Positions 1 to 8,917 of a stretch of 64,000 bases of DNA are shown one piece after another; position 1 is the first letter of the stretch, and each line of letters begins with the position of its first letter. Below the pieces are notes generated by a model. That model searched no databases. It worked only from the letters and a program-made list of their open reading frames with translations, and was not told where the DNA came from. The DNA comes from Streptomyces bluensis (GTDB lineage: Bacteria; Actinomycetota; Actinomycetes; Streptomycetales; Streptomycetaceae): contig NZ_BMVM01000022.1 in assembly GCF_014650715.1 (NCBI RefSeq), positions 38,946 through 102,945 of the forward strand. The letters run 5' to 3'. A program made the translations under genes and the position numbers.

Positions 1-330
1 CTGCACCTTCCTGGTGGCGGTTGTGGGGGCCAGGATCCATATAACGCGGCGCTTCGGGAGCTGGAGGAAGAGACGGGCCTTGTCGCTGGCCAACTGCTTC
101 CGCTGGGTGTCATCGATCCGCTGCCGTCAACTACATCCGCGAGAACGCATCTATTCCTCGCCACCGACCTGAGGCCGGGCACGGTGCAGCGAGACGACAC
201 CGAGGTTGGAATGACGCTGCAGTGGTGGCCGATCCATGATGCCGTTGAGGCCGTCCTTGCAGGAAGGATCACCGAAGCGGGCAGTGTCAGCGCGCTGCTA
301 TTGGCAGAGCGGGCTCACCGGCCCTACTAG
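1..330 (+). CDS. Nudix hydrolase, 3' part (enters from left edge)
   Basis: The first 109 codons read in frame 1 are the C-terminal two thirds of a Nudix hydrolase, an enzyme that cleaves nucleoside diphosphates linked to another group. The Nudix box is visible as ALRELEEETGL at about residues 17-27 of the fragment, preceded by LPGGG. The glutamate normally found in the GxxxxxE part is not obvious: the loop before the box looks one residue short and carries Gln. The start codon lies outside the window. The gene ends with TAG at 328-330. It is the first of six Nudix domains in the window. Confidence 0.85.
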   Translation: MHLPGGGCGGQDPYNAALRELEEETGLVAGQLLPLGVIDPLPSTTSARTHLFLATDLRPGTVQRDDTEVGMTLQWWPIHDAVEAVLAGRITEAGSVSALLLAERAHRPY

Positions 331-398
331 GTGTTTGCTGACCCACCGGCGTTACACGTGGGAAAAGGCGAGGCCAGGCCAGTGTGCTCCTGGGACGT

Positions 399-929
399 TC
401 ATGCAGCGTGCCACGCCGCGGGGACGTTGTGTCCGGTGTACTGGGTGAGCCGGGATTGTAGTTCAGCCAGCACCTCGATGGCACCCTGTGTCCTGGCGCG
501 GGCCACCTCGTAGCGCGGCCACGCGCGCAGCACCGAAGGATCGGGCCATTCCCGGTCCATGGCCGTCGCCGGCTCATCCTGGCCAGGCAGAGAGTGCTGC
601 GCGCAGAAGTCGGCCCAGCTCTCGCTGGTCAGGGAAAGATCCGCAGCCGCCCTGCCCGCCGCGATAGCGGTCGTGTGCAAGGGATGATCCGGTTCGAGCG
701 CGGTGAACAGTTCCTCGACGGCCTTGTACACCTTCGCGCTCTGCTCGATGGCCTCCCCGACGACGTGGTCCAGGTCATACTCCCTGTCGGTGTACGTCCA
801 TACCAGCGGAGCCAGGCTGGCGAGTGCGAGCTGTGCTCTGCGGGCCGCCATCTGCTGCGCGGATTCGCCGTTTCCGGACTTTCCCCTCCTCCATCGGCTC
901 CATGCCACGTCCGTCCGCTCCTCTCGCAT
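399..929 (-). CDS. Hypothetical protein, 176 aa
   Basis: I do not recognise the family. The ATG at 929 (protein start MREERTDVAW) is chosen because a GAGGGA-like ribosome binding site lies upstream and the reading frame further upstream is low in quality. The protein is soluble, mostly helical in composition, with no membrane segment or signal peptide. It lies 162 bp downstream of the TPR protein at 1092-2825 on the same strand and may be co-transcribed with it. The half site GGGTCTGTCA at 942-951, just upstream of the start, matches one arm of the palindrome at 5431-5456. Confidence 0.55.
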   Translation of the reverse strand: MREERTDVAWSRWRRGKSGNGESAQQMAARRAQLALASLAPLVWTYTDREYDLDHVVGEAIEQSAKVYKAVEELFTALEPDHPLHTTAIAAGRAAADLSLTSESWADFCAQHSLPGQDEPATAMDREWPDPSVLRAWPRYEVARARTQGAIEVLAELQSRLTQYTGHNVPAAWHAA

Positions 930-1091
930 AGCCCATCCCTCGGGTCTGTCAGACACTTTGCCAGCACGAAGCCGACCGCAACCAGGGAGTCGCCCGTACT
1001 GCCGGGGGCAGTGCCCGACGGTGGTGCGCCTGCCGTCCGGTCCCCGTGTGCCGACGCCGTTCGGGAACACGTGACACTGGCGCGTGTGCGG

Positions 1092-2825
1092 TCACCTCGC
1101 TGGCCGCCCGGGGCCGAGCCCGGCCGCCTGTCCCAGCTCGGTCTCCTTTTCGCGGCATCTCTGCAGCAGTTCCTCGTCCTGGAGTTCCTCGGCAAGCTCA
1201 GCGAGGAGGGTGAGTGCCGTGCCGTAGAGCCGGTAGCGGGCGTGGCGAGCGGCGTGCTCGGCGGCGTCCACGGCCGCGGAAAGGGCCGGGCCGTGTTGTC
1301 GGAGGGCGCGGTATGCCGAAGCACGGGCCAGGTCGGCGTCCGCGTCGGACGGGGCGGCGCCGGACAGGAGGGCCAATGCCTCCTCCGCGCGCCCCGCCGC
1401 GACCAGGGCGTGCCCGAGCCGGGCGGTCGCCAGGGCGGCGTCGGCATGGTCCTGGGCCTGGGTGTAGCAGTGGCGGGCCTGCTGCCAGGCGGGTACCGGG
1501 TCTCGGTCGCGGTCCTCGTCCAGTTCGGCGCGGGTCTGCCAGATCAGGCCGCGCAGCCGGTCACTGGTGACCAGGGTCAGCATCTCCTGGGCGCTGGCGA
1601 TGGCCTTGTCCGCCCGCTCGCGGTTGTCTGGGTAGCCGCACAGCAGCTCCAGGCCGGCGAGTTGGGTGCGCAGCTCGGCCTGGACGTCGATCGCGCCGTC
1701 CCACAGTGCCGCCTCGGCACCGCAGGTGTGGCTCTCCTGCCAGTAGGACTGATAGACCCGCGCGTCGTACAGGGGCCGAAGGGCCATCGCCAGCCGCCAT
1801 ACATCCTGGTGCCACTGGACGTGTGTGATCGTCTGCATGAGCTGGGTCACGGTGTGCTGCTCGGCGTCCAGCACTTCGATTGCCGCCCGGCGCTCGGCGT
1901 CATCGGCGGCGGGCGAGGTGCAGGTGACGGCGGCTTCTTCGACCACCTTCAGGCAGGCATCAGTGATCTGCCGCAGCACGTGCAGCCGGTCCTGGGGCGG
2001 CTCGGCGGTGGCCTGGGCCCGCGCGTGAGTCAGGGCGTGCTCGCGCAGCCGGAACCGGCCTTCCGCGCCTGCCGACACCAGCAGTCCGGCCTCCGTCAGT
2101 TCCGTGATGGCCGTCTGGCCGGCGGAGTCAAGCAGGGCGCGGGCCAGGGCGGGGCCGATAGTGGGCGCGGGCAGGTGCCCCAGCAGCCGGTACAAGACGC
2201 TGGCCGGCTTCGTCAGCCTCCTCACCGCGGCGTCCAGGTCCTCACTTGGCGGGGCAGGGCTGGCCAGGTTCAGGAAGACAACGTCGCCGTGCAGGCTCAG
2301 CCCGGGAAGCGACCGGTTGCTACCCACCAGCAGCATGCCCTGCGCGCATGCCGCAATCGCGGCCTCCGGCACGTGGGACACGCCGTCGACCACGATGACG
2401 ATCCGGCGCTGCGCTGCGACCTGCTGCAGTGTGTGGTAGCGATCGGCGTACCGGGCCGGGATGAACTCCTCCCACATACCCAGAGCGCGCAGGTGGCGGG
2501 CCAGCATCACGTCCGGGTCTCCGGCGCCGTCGCGGCGGACGTCGTGCATGTCGAAGTACAGCTGCCCGTCGGGAAACTGTGCGGCGTGGCGGCGTACCCA
2601 GTCGGCCAGCAGTGCGCGACGCGCTTCCCGGTCGGCCATCTGCACCGCGACGATCTGGGCCCCGGCGACGGTGGCCTGGTCCAACGCGGCCTGGTGCTCG
2701 GCCATCACGGTCCCGAGCCAGATTTCCCTTAGCTGATGAGGCACGGGCAAGGTGCGCTGGGGCAGCATGATCCTCGCCAGCCGGGTCGCCGGGTCGGTGG
2801 TCCCGGAGGTGCCGTCATTCGGCAC
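1092..2825 (-). CDS. STAND/NB-ARC-like TPR protein lacking a P-loop
   Basis: The protein has 577 aa. The layout matches actinobacterial NB-ARC/TPR regulators: a nucleotide-binding-like domain (about 40-270) followed by helical TPR-like repeats (about 290-560). A Walker-B-like strand (IVIVVDG, about residue 142) and the stretch FPDGQLYFDMH seen in NB-ARC proteins are present. Where GxxxxGKT should stand, the sequence reads QIVAVQMADREARR, so ATP binding of the usual kind is unlikely. The GTG start at 2825 has a good AAGGAG ribosome binding site about six bases upstream. I infer a scaffold or regulatory role. It is transcribed divergently from the 626-aa protein at 3096. Confidence 0.7.
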   Translation of the reverse strand: MPNDGTSGTTDPATRLARIMLPQRTLPVPHQLREIWLGTVMAEHQAALDQATVAGAQIVAVQMADREARRALLADWVRRHAAQFPDGQLYFDMHDVRRDGAGDPDVMLARHLRALGMWEEFIPARYADRYHTLQQVAAQRRIVIVVDGVSHVPEAAIAACAQGMLLVGSNRSLPGLSLHGDVVFLNLASPAPPSEDLDAAVRRLTKPASVLYRLLGHLPAPTIGPALARALLDSAGQTAITELTEAGLLVSAGAEGRFRLREHALTHARAQATAEPPQDRLHVLRQITDACLKVVEEAAVTCTSPAADDAERRAAIEVLDAEQHTVTQLMQTITHVQWHQDVWRLAMALRPLYDARVYQSYWQESHTCGAEAALWDGAIDVQAELRTQLAGLELLCGYPDNRERADKAIASAQEMLTLVTSDRLRGLIWQTRAELDEDRDRDPVPAWQQARHCYTQAQDHADAALATARLGHALVAAGRAEEALALLSGAAPSDADADLARASAYRALRQHGPALSAAVDAAEHAARHARYRLYGTALTLLAELAEELQDEELLQRCREKETELGQAAGLGPGRPAR

Positions 2826-3083
2826 GTGTACTCCTTGGTATTGCTCGGCTCACACGCCGTGCGGCGCTTCCCGCATCCTGCCACCAGGAAGACCTCCCCG
2901 GTCCCGGCACAGGGCTCGTGACGTTCCCCGCCGGGGCGAGTTCTCTTCGGCGCACGCAGCCCCGCCGCACCCTGCCCTGCGCACCCCTGGGCGCGCGGCG
3001 AGCGCTTAGAAGTCCGGCATGATTTGACCGCGCTGAGCGGCCGGGCCCTGTGCCCTCGGTCCGTTCACGCGACCAACTGCTCC

Positions 3084-3089
3084 TAGAAT
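3084..3089 (+). promoter_or_regulatory. -10-like box TAGAAT, likely leaderless
   Basis: TAGAAT ends exactly six bases before the ATG at 3096, and no ribosome binding site precedes that ATG. This spacing places the transcription start on or next to the A of ATG, so a leaderless mRNA is likely. The same six-base spacing occurs upstream of 39826, 44693 and 45233. A TTCACG -35-like element is at 3063-3068 with short spacing. Confidence 0.4.
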
Positions 3090-3095
3090 CCAGGC

Positions 3096-4976
3096 ATGGG
3101 CGAGGAGTTGGAGAGTGTGCGCTGGTCGCAGGCCCGCGCGAAGGCCGACACGTTCCGTGGGCTCGATGGCCGCGAGCGGGATGTCCTGGCCCTCCTCTAC
3201 TACGTCGTCGCAGTGCGCGAGGGGCGCGAGGTGGCCAGCGTCGGCTTGCCGGAGACGCGGCGCCGGCTGACTGACCTCGACGCGCTACAGCAGGACCTGG
3301 ACGCGCTGCTTCCCGGCCCCGGCCCTGATCCGGACCGGACCTTTGAGGAGGGGCAGCGCGCACAGATCCGCAGGCTGACCGCTGACACCGCAGGCAGGGA
3401 CGGCGGTTTCACGGGGCCGGGGCCGGTTACCGGCCGGATCTGGCATGTCTGGGACTGCCTGCGGACACCGCACGGGGAAGTCGCCGACGACCTGATGTCA
3501 GACATGCCCGACCACGATCCTCCGGCCAGGATCCAGCTGACCGGCAAGACCTGGTTCGAGCAGTCCGCGGGCCAGTTGGTGCGCCATGTGGACCAGCTGC
3601 TGCTGGCCGCGGCCGGTGCGCACCTTGTACACAGCCCCGTACAGATCACGGCCGGCATCCACGCGGGCCGCACCGGCAGGATCAACACCGTGATCTGGGA
3701 TACCGAACGCGATCTCGCAGTCGGCGATCCCCCCGCCTCGTACCGGGTCCGCCTCGACGAACTGTACGGGCCTCAGGGGCTCGTGGACGTCAGCCCGCGG
3801 GAGCTGATGAAACTGCCCGAGTGGGACAACAAGTTCGTCGTTGTCCATGCCGGCGAGATCCTCCCCACCGAGTGGAACGCTGCGGTGCTTCTCGCCGCCG
3901 ACGGCGACACCTCCTGGCACGACGACGCAGTGGAGGCCCTGCGCGAGAGCCAGCGTTGCTATGGCCGCCAGGTGGTCCTTATTCCCCGTCCTCCCGACGG
4001 CAGGGCGCCGTCGGCCGAGCACGATCAGTGGATCAGCAACGCTCACGCCTGGGCCGACGAGATCATCGCTCCGGACGCCGGCGTCCCTGGCGAGCCGCCT
4101 CGCTTGGCGCCGGGAGTTCCCGCCGATGGCCGTGAGCACGACGGCAGGCTGATCGTCTTCCCCCGTACTCCGGGCACGGAGCTGTCCGAGCGGTCCTGGG
4201 CCAGGCAGCACGCGGTGATCGCCGAGGACGCCGTCGCTGCGGCCCGCGCAGCCCAACTGCGTATCGGCCGCGGCATGTCACGCAAGAGCGGCGCGCGGGG
4301 AGTACCGCTCCTGGTTGCCCAGACGGGCGGGTTTGCAGACTGGCGGATGCGCCTGGCCGAACACGGCAGACGACTGGTGGAAGCCCGCGTCGCCTGGGCC
4401 GACCGGGAGGGCGGGAAAGACCGGGCCGCGCGCTGGGCCGTGCACGCACGCATCGAGGACCGAGAACTGCACACCACCCATGAGGTGATCACCGGGCACA
4501 CCACTCGACTCAGCATCGTCCTCTACCGGCCTCGGACAGTTTGGACGGACAGCGAGATCGTGCTAGTCCAGGACGACACCAGCATCCTGAACGTGGCCCC
4601 CGAGATCGGAGGACCGCACATGCTGCTCCGGCTGCCGACGATGGACATCGGGCTCATCCGCAGCGGGGGAACGCGCGATCGAGTACAGGCCGTACTCAGC
4701 CTGAAATTCGGCCTGAGCATCGAGACAGACCGGCTCTTCTCGCAGTGGCCCCGCAATGACACCAGCATGACGGCATCAGCCCATCAAGTCTTGGGCCTGG
4801 AAATCACCGAGGAAGAACTCAACTCGCTCAGCAGCAGCGCTGCTGAGCGGCCAAGCCCCTCCGTGCGCTGCGAGATCCGCACCCTAGCCGAACTGATGGC
4901 CAAGCCGGTGACGGACTGGGCCACCCTCGGAATGATCACAACAGTCATGCGACCCACCGGCCTCACCGACCGCTGA
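3096..4976 (+). CDS. Large hypothetical protein, 626 aa
   Basis: I do not recognise this family. It is a soluble protein without signal peptide or membrane segment. The N-terminal 100 residues are charged and helical. A central part (about 170-320) has strand-like hydrophobic runs such as KFVVVHAGEI and QVVLIPRPP. The C-terminal third (about 440-560) again has beta-like runs (RLSIVLYRP, SEIVLVQDD). No catalytic motif is evident to me. The gene is probably expressed from a leaderless transcript (box at 3084-3089) and is divergent from the P-loop-less TPR protein, so the 270-bp gap between them probably holds both promoters. Confidence 0.65.
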   Translation: MGEELESVRWSQARAKADTFRGLDGRERDVLALLYYVVAVREGREVASVGLPETRRRLTDLDALQQDLDALLPGPGPDPDRTFEEGQRAQIRRLTADTAGRDGGFTGPGPVTGRIWHVWDCLRTPHGEVADDLMSDMPDHDPPARIQLTGKTWFEQSAGQLVRHVDQLLLAAAGAHLVHSPVQITAGIHAGRTGRINTVIWDTERDLAVGDPPASYRVRLDELYGPQGLVDVSPRELMKLPEWDNKFVVVHAGEILPTEWNAAVLLAADGDTSWHDDAVEALRESQRCYGRQVVLIPRPPDGRAPSAEHDQWISNAHAWADEIIAPDAGVPGEPPRLAPGVPADGREHDGRLIVFPRTPGTELSERSWARQHAVIAEDAVAAARAAQLRIGRGMSRKSGARGVPLLVAQTGGFADWRMRLAEHGRRLVEARVAWADREGGKDRAARWAVHARIEDRELHTTHEVITGHTTRLSIVLYRPRTVWTDSEIVLVQDDTSILNVAPEIGGPHMLLRLPTMDIGLIRSGGTRDRVQAVLSLKFGLSIETDRLFSQWPRNDTSMTASAHQVLGLEITEEELNSLSSSAAERPSPSVRCEIRTLAELMAKPVTDWATLGMITTVMRPTGLTDR

Positions 4977-5783
4977 ACTGTCGACAGCCGCCGACAACGA
5001 ACTGACCTCGAGTCGCGGTGGGGTAGCACAAGATCATCTCAGCGCATCGCGCTGGTGGTCGCGCAGCGCGACACCGGACCTGCCGATCGCCACGACCCCG
5101 AGTACCAGCGGTGTCCGGAACCGAGCTTGCTCGTCTTCCTCGGTGCCGTGTGCACTCCGGAGTGCGTACTTCGCCGACCTGCTGTCCGAACCTCTCTGTG
5201 ACTGGGCCATTATCGGCCTCGTCACCCGCGCGATCATGCACACTAGCCCGCCCGCCTCCGGCGACGTCGACCACCCGCGCGGATGTGAACGCATTAGCAG
5301 CACACCAGGTCTCCTTGCCTGCCAAAATGGATACGCCACGAGGACACTGACGAATGCCCTGGGGGCGATGCGCGCATGGATGCGTCATGCCGGTCATTAC
5401 CTCATCACCGAGCGGTTTACCTCTCGTCGCGGGTCTGTCAAACGTTTGACAGACCCCGTCGACCAGATCACCGACCGCGTGGGGGGCAGACATCGACCCG
5501 GCCGATAGTTTGCCGGCCGTTTCCGTATCGGGCGTGCGGCGACATGGGCGGGCCGCGTACGCCGCCCCCGCCGCCGCTGGCCTGCTGCCACTGCACGGCC
5601 ACCTGGCGGTGGGTGCCCCGCGTACGGGCCAAGATCGCCGCCGGGACCTGGGAAGCCAGCGTGAGCAGGGACGTGGCGCGATCTTGGCGCGGTTGGACGG
5701 TCCAACAGCCGGAGCCCGCTGAGTTGGTCGCTGCTGAGCGGCTGACCGGGGAGCCATGGCGGGGGCGTCGCCCGTGGCCGAAG
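4977..5783. other. Gene-poor 0.8-kb stretch
   Basis: I see no gene I can support here. Short open stretches exist on both strands, for instance a plus-strand run of about 90 codons after 5540 with a CCHC cluster, but none has a convincing start or family. The stretch holds the perfect 26-bp palindrome at 5431-5456. It separates the 626-aa protein from the toxin-immunity locus and looks like old insertion debris. Confidence 0.5.
5431..5456. repeat. Perfect 26-bp palindrome
   Basis: The left arm is GGGTCTGTCAAAC and the right arm is its exact reverse complement, centred on AACGTT. A single related half site (GGGTCTGTCA) lies at 942-951. It could be an operator for a dimeric regulator, or two insertion-sequence ends left head to head after an excision. 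There is no T-run, so a terminator is less likely. Confidence 0.75.
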
Positions 5784-6230
5784 CTAGTCCAGCCCCCCTG
5801 TCTGTGCGATGTGGGCGATGAAAAGGTCAGCAAGTTCGGGCTCTGAAGTGGTTGGCACAGGCGTGTCCGGGACTTCGCTCTGCATGCCCCACTCTGTGTT
5901 GAAATTGATGGCCGTGCCTTCCGGCGCCACGTTGTTCCTGAGCCATACGGCGAACGTGGCTGCTGAGCTGGCGGTGCAGTCTTGGACGGACATGCCTTCC
6001 GGCGACAGGAGGGCCATGCCCTCCAGTTGTTCGTCGTCCAGGGTGATCCCGAAGTGCATCGACGATCCCTTAACGGGCCCGTCGGTACCGGCGTCGATGC
6101 GGATGAACTCGTCGGGGTTCCGCTCTCGTAGTTTGGCTTCCAGGCTCTCGTACGTCAGGCCCCAGCTCTGTCCGCCCGGCGGAGTGAAGATGTACATGGT
6201 GCGGAGTTCTGCGATCTCTTCCGGTTCCAT
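5784..6230 (-). CDS. Candidate immunity protein for the adjacent REase toxin
   Basis: The 148-aa acidic soluble protein begins MEPEEIAEL. It lies directly downstream of the REase-fold toxin gene on the same strand with a 41-bp gap, the standard order for polymorphic toxin and immunity pairs. Immunity proteins to DNase-type toxins are often small and acidic, which fits. I recognise no named immunity family. The ribosome binding site is weak (AGGAAG about 14 bases upstream), so expression may depend on the upstream gene. The function is inferred from position only. Confidence 0.5.
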   Translation of the reverse strand: MEPEEIAELRTMYIFTPPGGQSWGLTYESLEAKLRERNPDEFIRIDAGTDGPVKGSSMHFGITLDDEQLEGMALLSPEGMSVQDCTASSAATFAVWLRNNVAPEGTAINFNTEWGMQSEVPDTPVPTTSEPELADLFIAHIAQTGGLD

Positions 6231-6271
6231 CGTGGTGTGGTGCTTCCTGTGCGGCGGAGTGGTGACGGTGG

Positions 6272-7810
6272 TCAGGGCACGTAGCGTGCGTAGCCTTTCA
6301 CGCCGTAGGCGGCCATCATGACGCGCCAGTACTGGACGGATTCCTGGTTGTTCGTGACGGTTTCGACTCCCCGCATCTCTGTGTTCCGCGGGTCGTTGAG
6401 GGCTGCGGCGTACTTCTTGAGCTCGCCGCGGTCTGACCGGTAGAGGAAGTCCTTCTTCCCTGATTCGTGGTTTTCGCGGAGCTCTTCGAGGGAGCGGTAG
6501 CAGCGTTGGTCTGGCTTGTTGACGTACTTCGCTTCGACGGCCATGCCGTCGCGGTCGCGGAATCCGTCGACCATCAGGGTGTTGTTCACGCTATGTCCGG
6601 ATGGGATGTGGACTTCGTACTCGGGGTATCCGGCCACACGTTTCTGGTAGGCGACCTCGGCGGGTCTGCCGCCTGAGACGTCGCCCTGGCGCAGGGAGTT
6701 CAGCCAGGTCTGGAAGTGTTTCTGCTCTCCGGGCGTGAGTGGTGGGAAGCGTGGGTTGGGTGGGGTGGCCGGGGATATCGGCTGGACGCGCGGGCCGTTG
6801 GCGGGTCGGTAGGCGACGGGGACCAGGGTCGGGATGCGGATGAGAGGGGCCAGGAGCGGGGGCAGGCCAGGCACGGGGCTGTTGTTGTCGGGCCGTGGCA
6901 TCTTCACCCGGGCCTTGGAGCTGTCCAGGGCGGGCGGGATCTTGCCGAGTGCCGCGATCCGCATGTCGCTGGCGATGAGTTCGTGCAGGCCGCCGTCGTT
7001 GCCGTCTCCTCCGAACCGCGGTTGCTCCCAGGGCAGGAGGAACTCGCCGGTGATTGGGTTCGAGTCCATGGGGAGTCGCTGCTTGGCGGTTTCGACGTGA
7101 TCGGCGTAGGAGTCGCAGGCGTTGGCGATCATCCTGCAGGCGGTGGGCAGGTTCGCCATGAGGGTCTCGTCCTCGCTCACCTCACTGGGTGGCGGGTGCT
7201 TGCCGACGAACTTCCTGAAGAAGTTCTCGACCGCGTCGGCGGTCTCACCGACCTCGTCGAGGGTGGCTCTCTTCCACGCGGTCTCGGAATCCCAGTACGC
7301 GTCTTCGAGGATCTTGGCGGCGTGCCGCCAGGTCAGGGCGGCGGCGCGGAGCTTATCTGGTTGTCCGAGGAAGCGTTCGTTGAAGAGGTACTGGTCAACG
7401 CCGCTGGTCTCGCCGACGACTTCGGGGAGGTCCTCGGCGTGGTGGCTGGCGCGCGGGCTGCAGTCAGGGCCTGACGGTTGAGCCCCGATATCAGGACCCT
7501 GGGGGCTCTGGCCAAGGAGCTCTGCCGCGATCTTGCTTTCCTGTTTCAGGAACGCCTCGGCCGACTTGAGTAACGCGCCCGCTCCGTTGGCCATCACCTG
7601 ATGGGCGAACCCTGCCTTGTCGAAGACCGTCTTCACGGCTTCCTTGTACACGGTGGCGAAGGCCCGGCCGGCCTCGCCGTCGCCTGCCATGCCTCCGTTC
7701 TCGCTGAGTTCCGTGGAGAGCAGGCTCAACATGTTGTAGATCAGGTCACGCAGATCCACCATGGACCAGGAGGCGTTGACGAAGTTCGCCGTTTGATGCC
7801 GAAGGTTCAC
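6272..7810 (-). CDS. Polymorphic toxin with C-terminal REase-fold nuclease domain
   Basis: The protein has 512 aa. The N-terminal half is helical and resembles WXG/LXG-type secretion domains. A Pro-rich linker (about 285-350) follows, then a C-terminal domain of about 120 residues. The C-terminal domain contains DGFRDRDGMAVEAKYV (from about residue 415), a PD-(D/E)xK-like arrangement with Asp, then Glu-Ala-Lys, as in restriction-endonuclease-fold toxins. I chose the GTG at 7810 because GGGGGAGGG lies just upstream and it overlaps the stop of the 82-aa gene (GTGA); the ATG at 7876 has no ribosome binding site. It probably acts as a contact-dependent or secreted DNase against competitors. Confidence 0.7.
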   Translation of the reverse strand: MNLRHQTANFVNASWSMVDLRDLIYNMLSLLSTELSENGGMAGDGEAGRAFATVYKEAVKTVFDKAGFAHQVMANGAGALLKSAEAFLKQESKIAAELLGQSPQGPDIGAQPSGPDCSPRASHHAEDLPEVVGETSGVDQYLFNERFLGQPDKLRAAALTWRHAAKILEDAYWDSETAWKRATLDEVGETADAVENFFRKFVGKHPPPSEVSEDETLMANLPTACRMIANACDSYADHVETAKQRLPMDSNPITGEFLLPWEQPRFGGDGNDGGLHELIASDMRIAALGKIPPALDSSKARVKMPRPDNNSPVPGLPPLLAPLIRIPTLVPVAYRPANGPRVQPISPATPPNPRFPPLTPGEQKHFQTWLNSLRQGDVSGGRPAEVAYQKRVAGYPEYEVHIPSGHSVNNTLMVDGFRDRDGMAVEAKYVNKPDQRCYRSLEELRENHESGKKDFLYRSDRGELKKYAAALNDPRNTEMRGVETVTNNQESVQYWRVMMAAYGVKGYARYVP

Positions 7811-8055
7811 CGTCCCTCCCCCGTGGATCCCTGACAAGCGCTCAGGGAACCATACTCGGTTGCGAATCGGTGCCATGAGGAGGCTGATGGGGCGTCGGCA
7901 GGCAGAGGTATTTTCCTAGCACAGCACTTCGACTCATCTGGTCGTGGCGGGAAGTATGTGGAGTGCTGCTGACAGTCGGCTTTGACGGACATAACCAGTG
8001 CGTCGGTGGTGCACAGGAACCGGACCTGGTGCTCGGGGCCGGCGGTCATGGTCAT
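7807..8055 (-). CDS. Small protein translationally coupled to the toxin (82 aa)
   Basis: The start ATG at 8055 follows a strong AAGGAGG site, and the stop overlaps the GTG of the toxin gene by four bases. The protein has three to four cysteines and no membrane segment. I recognise no family. Position suggests a secretion partner or chaperone of the toxin, as small WXG-type partners are often encoded first, but the sequence has no clear WXG motif. A second in-frame ATG lies two codons later. Confidence 0.5.
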   Translation of the reverse strand: MTMTAGPEHQVRFLCTTDALVMSVKADCQQHSTYFPPRPDESKCCARKIPLPADAPSASSWHRFATEYGSLSACQGSTGEGR

Positions 8056-8230
8056 GGTCTGCCGCCTCCTTCTATGGTCAGAATGTCGGTGAACGCAGTC
8101 GTGCTCTGTTTGGGGGCTGGCAGCCAGCCGTATTGGCGCGGCCGGGAAGTGCCTTGCAACGTGCTGTACCGGCTGGCGGTGCGGTCGGCATCGGGATAGC
8201 GGCTTGATGTGCCTCATGAACGGGCGTTTG

Positions 8231-8917
8231 TCAGAGCCCGGGCGTTGTTTTCCTACCGAGGGGCAGCTCCAGGATGCGCTCGGACGTATAGGTGTTGCGG
8301 TCGGGGTGCTGGGTTTCCAACACCAGCCACACGGACTTGATGCGGGCGGTTACGTGATGGCGGGCATGGCGGAGTAGGGCGGAGGCAAGGGAGTCCGCGC
8401 GGTCCACCAGGTTGGGCGTGTCGGTGTCGACGGTCCCGTACCCGGCCGACAGGTGTGGGAAGTATGCTTCGGCGGCCTCAGGCATGATCAGCCCGCCGTT
8501 TGCTAGCCCGGCCTGTACCCGCCGGTTCAGCTCGGTCGGTGCGTCATGGGGCGCAAGGTGCGGCCAAACCCGCGCGAGGACAGCCGAGCGGCTGAGCGCG
8601 ACCGGCCCGATGTCCACGGAGAATGGCTCTACTTCGGACAGCTCGGCCCGGAGGGCTTCGGCTGCGTCCTTGAGTTGCCGGGGGCCGACGCGCTCGTCGG
8701 CGTAGTCGTGCGCGAGGGCAGCCTGGATGGTCCAGTGCAGGTCGCTGTCGGCTACTGGGGTCACGATGTCCTGGTACGGGGCGAGTACCTCCCGTACCTG
8801 CCGGAAGTAGCTGACCACGTCTGGGGGCGGCAGCCACAGTACGTGCGGGCGGACGCTGTCCTCGGCAGGGCCGCCCTCGGCGCGCCACAGCCGGCCAGGA
8901 TGCATGAACCTCTTCAC
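8231..8917 (-). CDS. 2H phosphoesterase (2'-5' RNA ligase-like)
   Basis: The protein has 228 aa. Both signature motifs of the 2H superfamily are present: HWTIQ (H-x-T) in the first half and HLSAGYG (H-x-S) in the second. Members hydrolyse or close 2',3' or 1'',2'' cyclic phosphodiesters on RNA ends, nucleotides or ADP-ribose derivatives. The start is a GTG whose GTGA overlaps the stop of the EEP gene, so the two are coupled. The next ATG (protein start MHPGRLWR) is an alternative. It is the last gene of the 8.2-17.9 kb operon. A fragment of a second copy lies at 34660-34790. The substrate is unknown. Confidence 0.75.
   Translation of the reverse strand: MKRFMHPGRLWRAEGGPAEDSVRPHVLWLPPPDVVSYFRQVREVLAPYQDIVTPVADSDLHWTIQAALAHDYADERVGPRQLKDAAEALRAELSEVEPFSVDIGPVALSRSAVLARVWPHLAPHDAPTELNRRVQAGLANGGLIMPEAAEAYFPHLSAGYGTVDTDTPNLVDRADSLASALLRHARHHVTARIKSVWLVLETQHPDRNTYTSERILELPLGRKTTPGL

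Noticed and set aside
594..2732. Long 712-codon plus-strand frame opposite the TPR protein
   Set aside because: It is antisense to a gene with a good start and TPR-like composition; its product is Gly/Val/Arg-rich without motifs.
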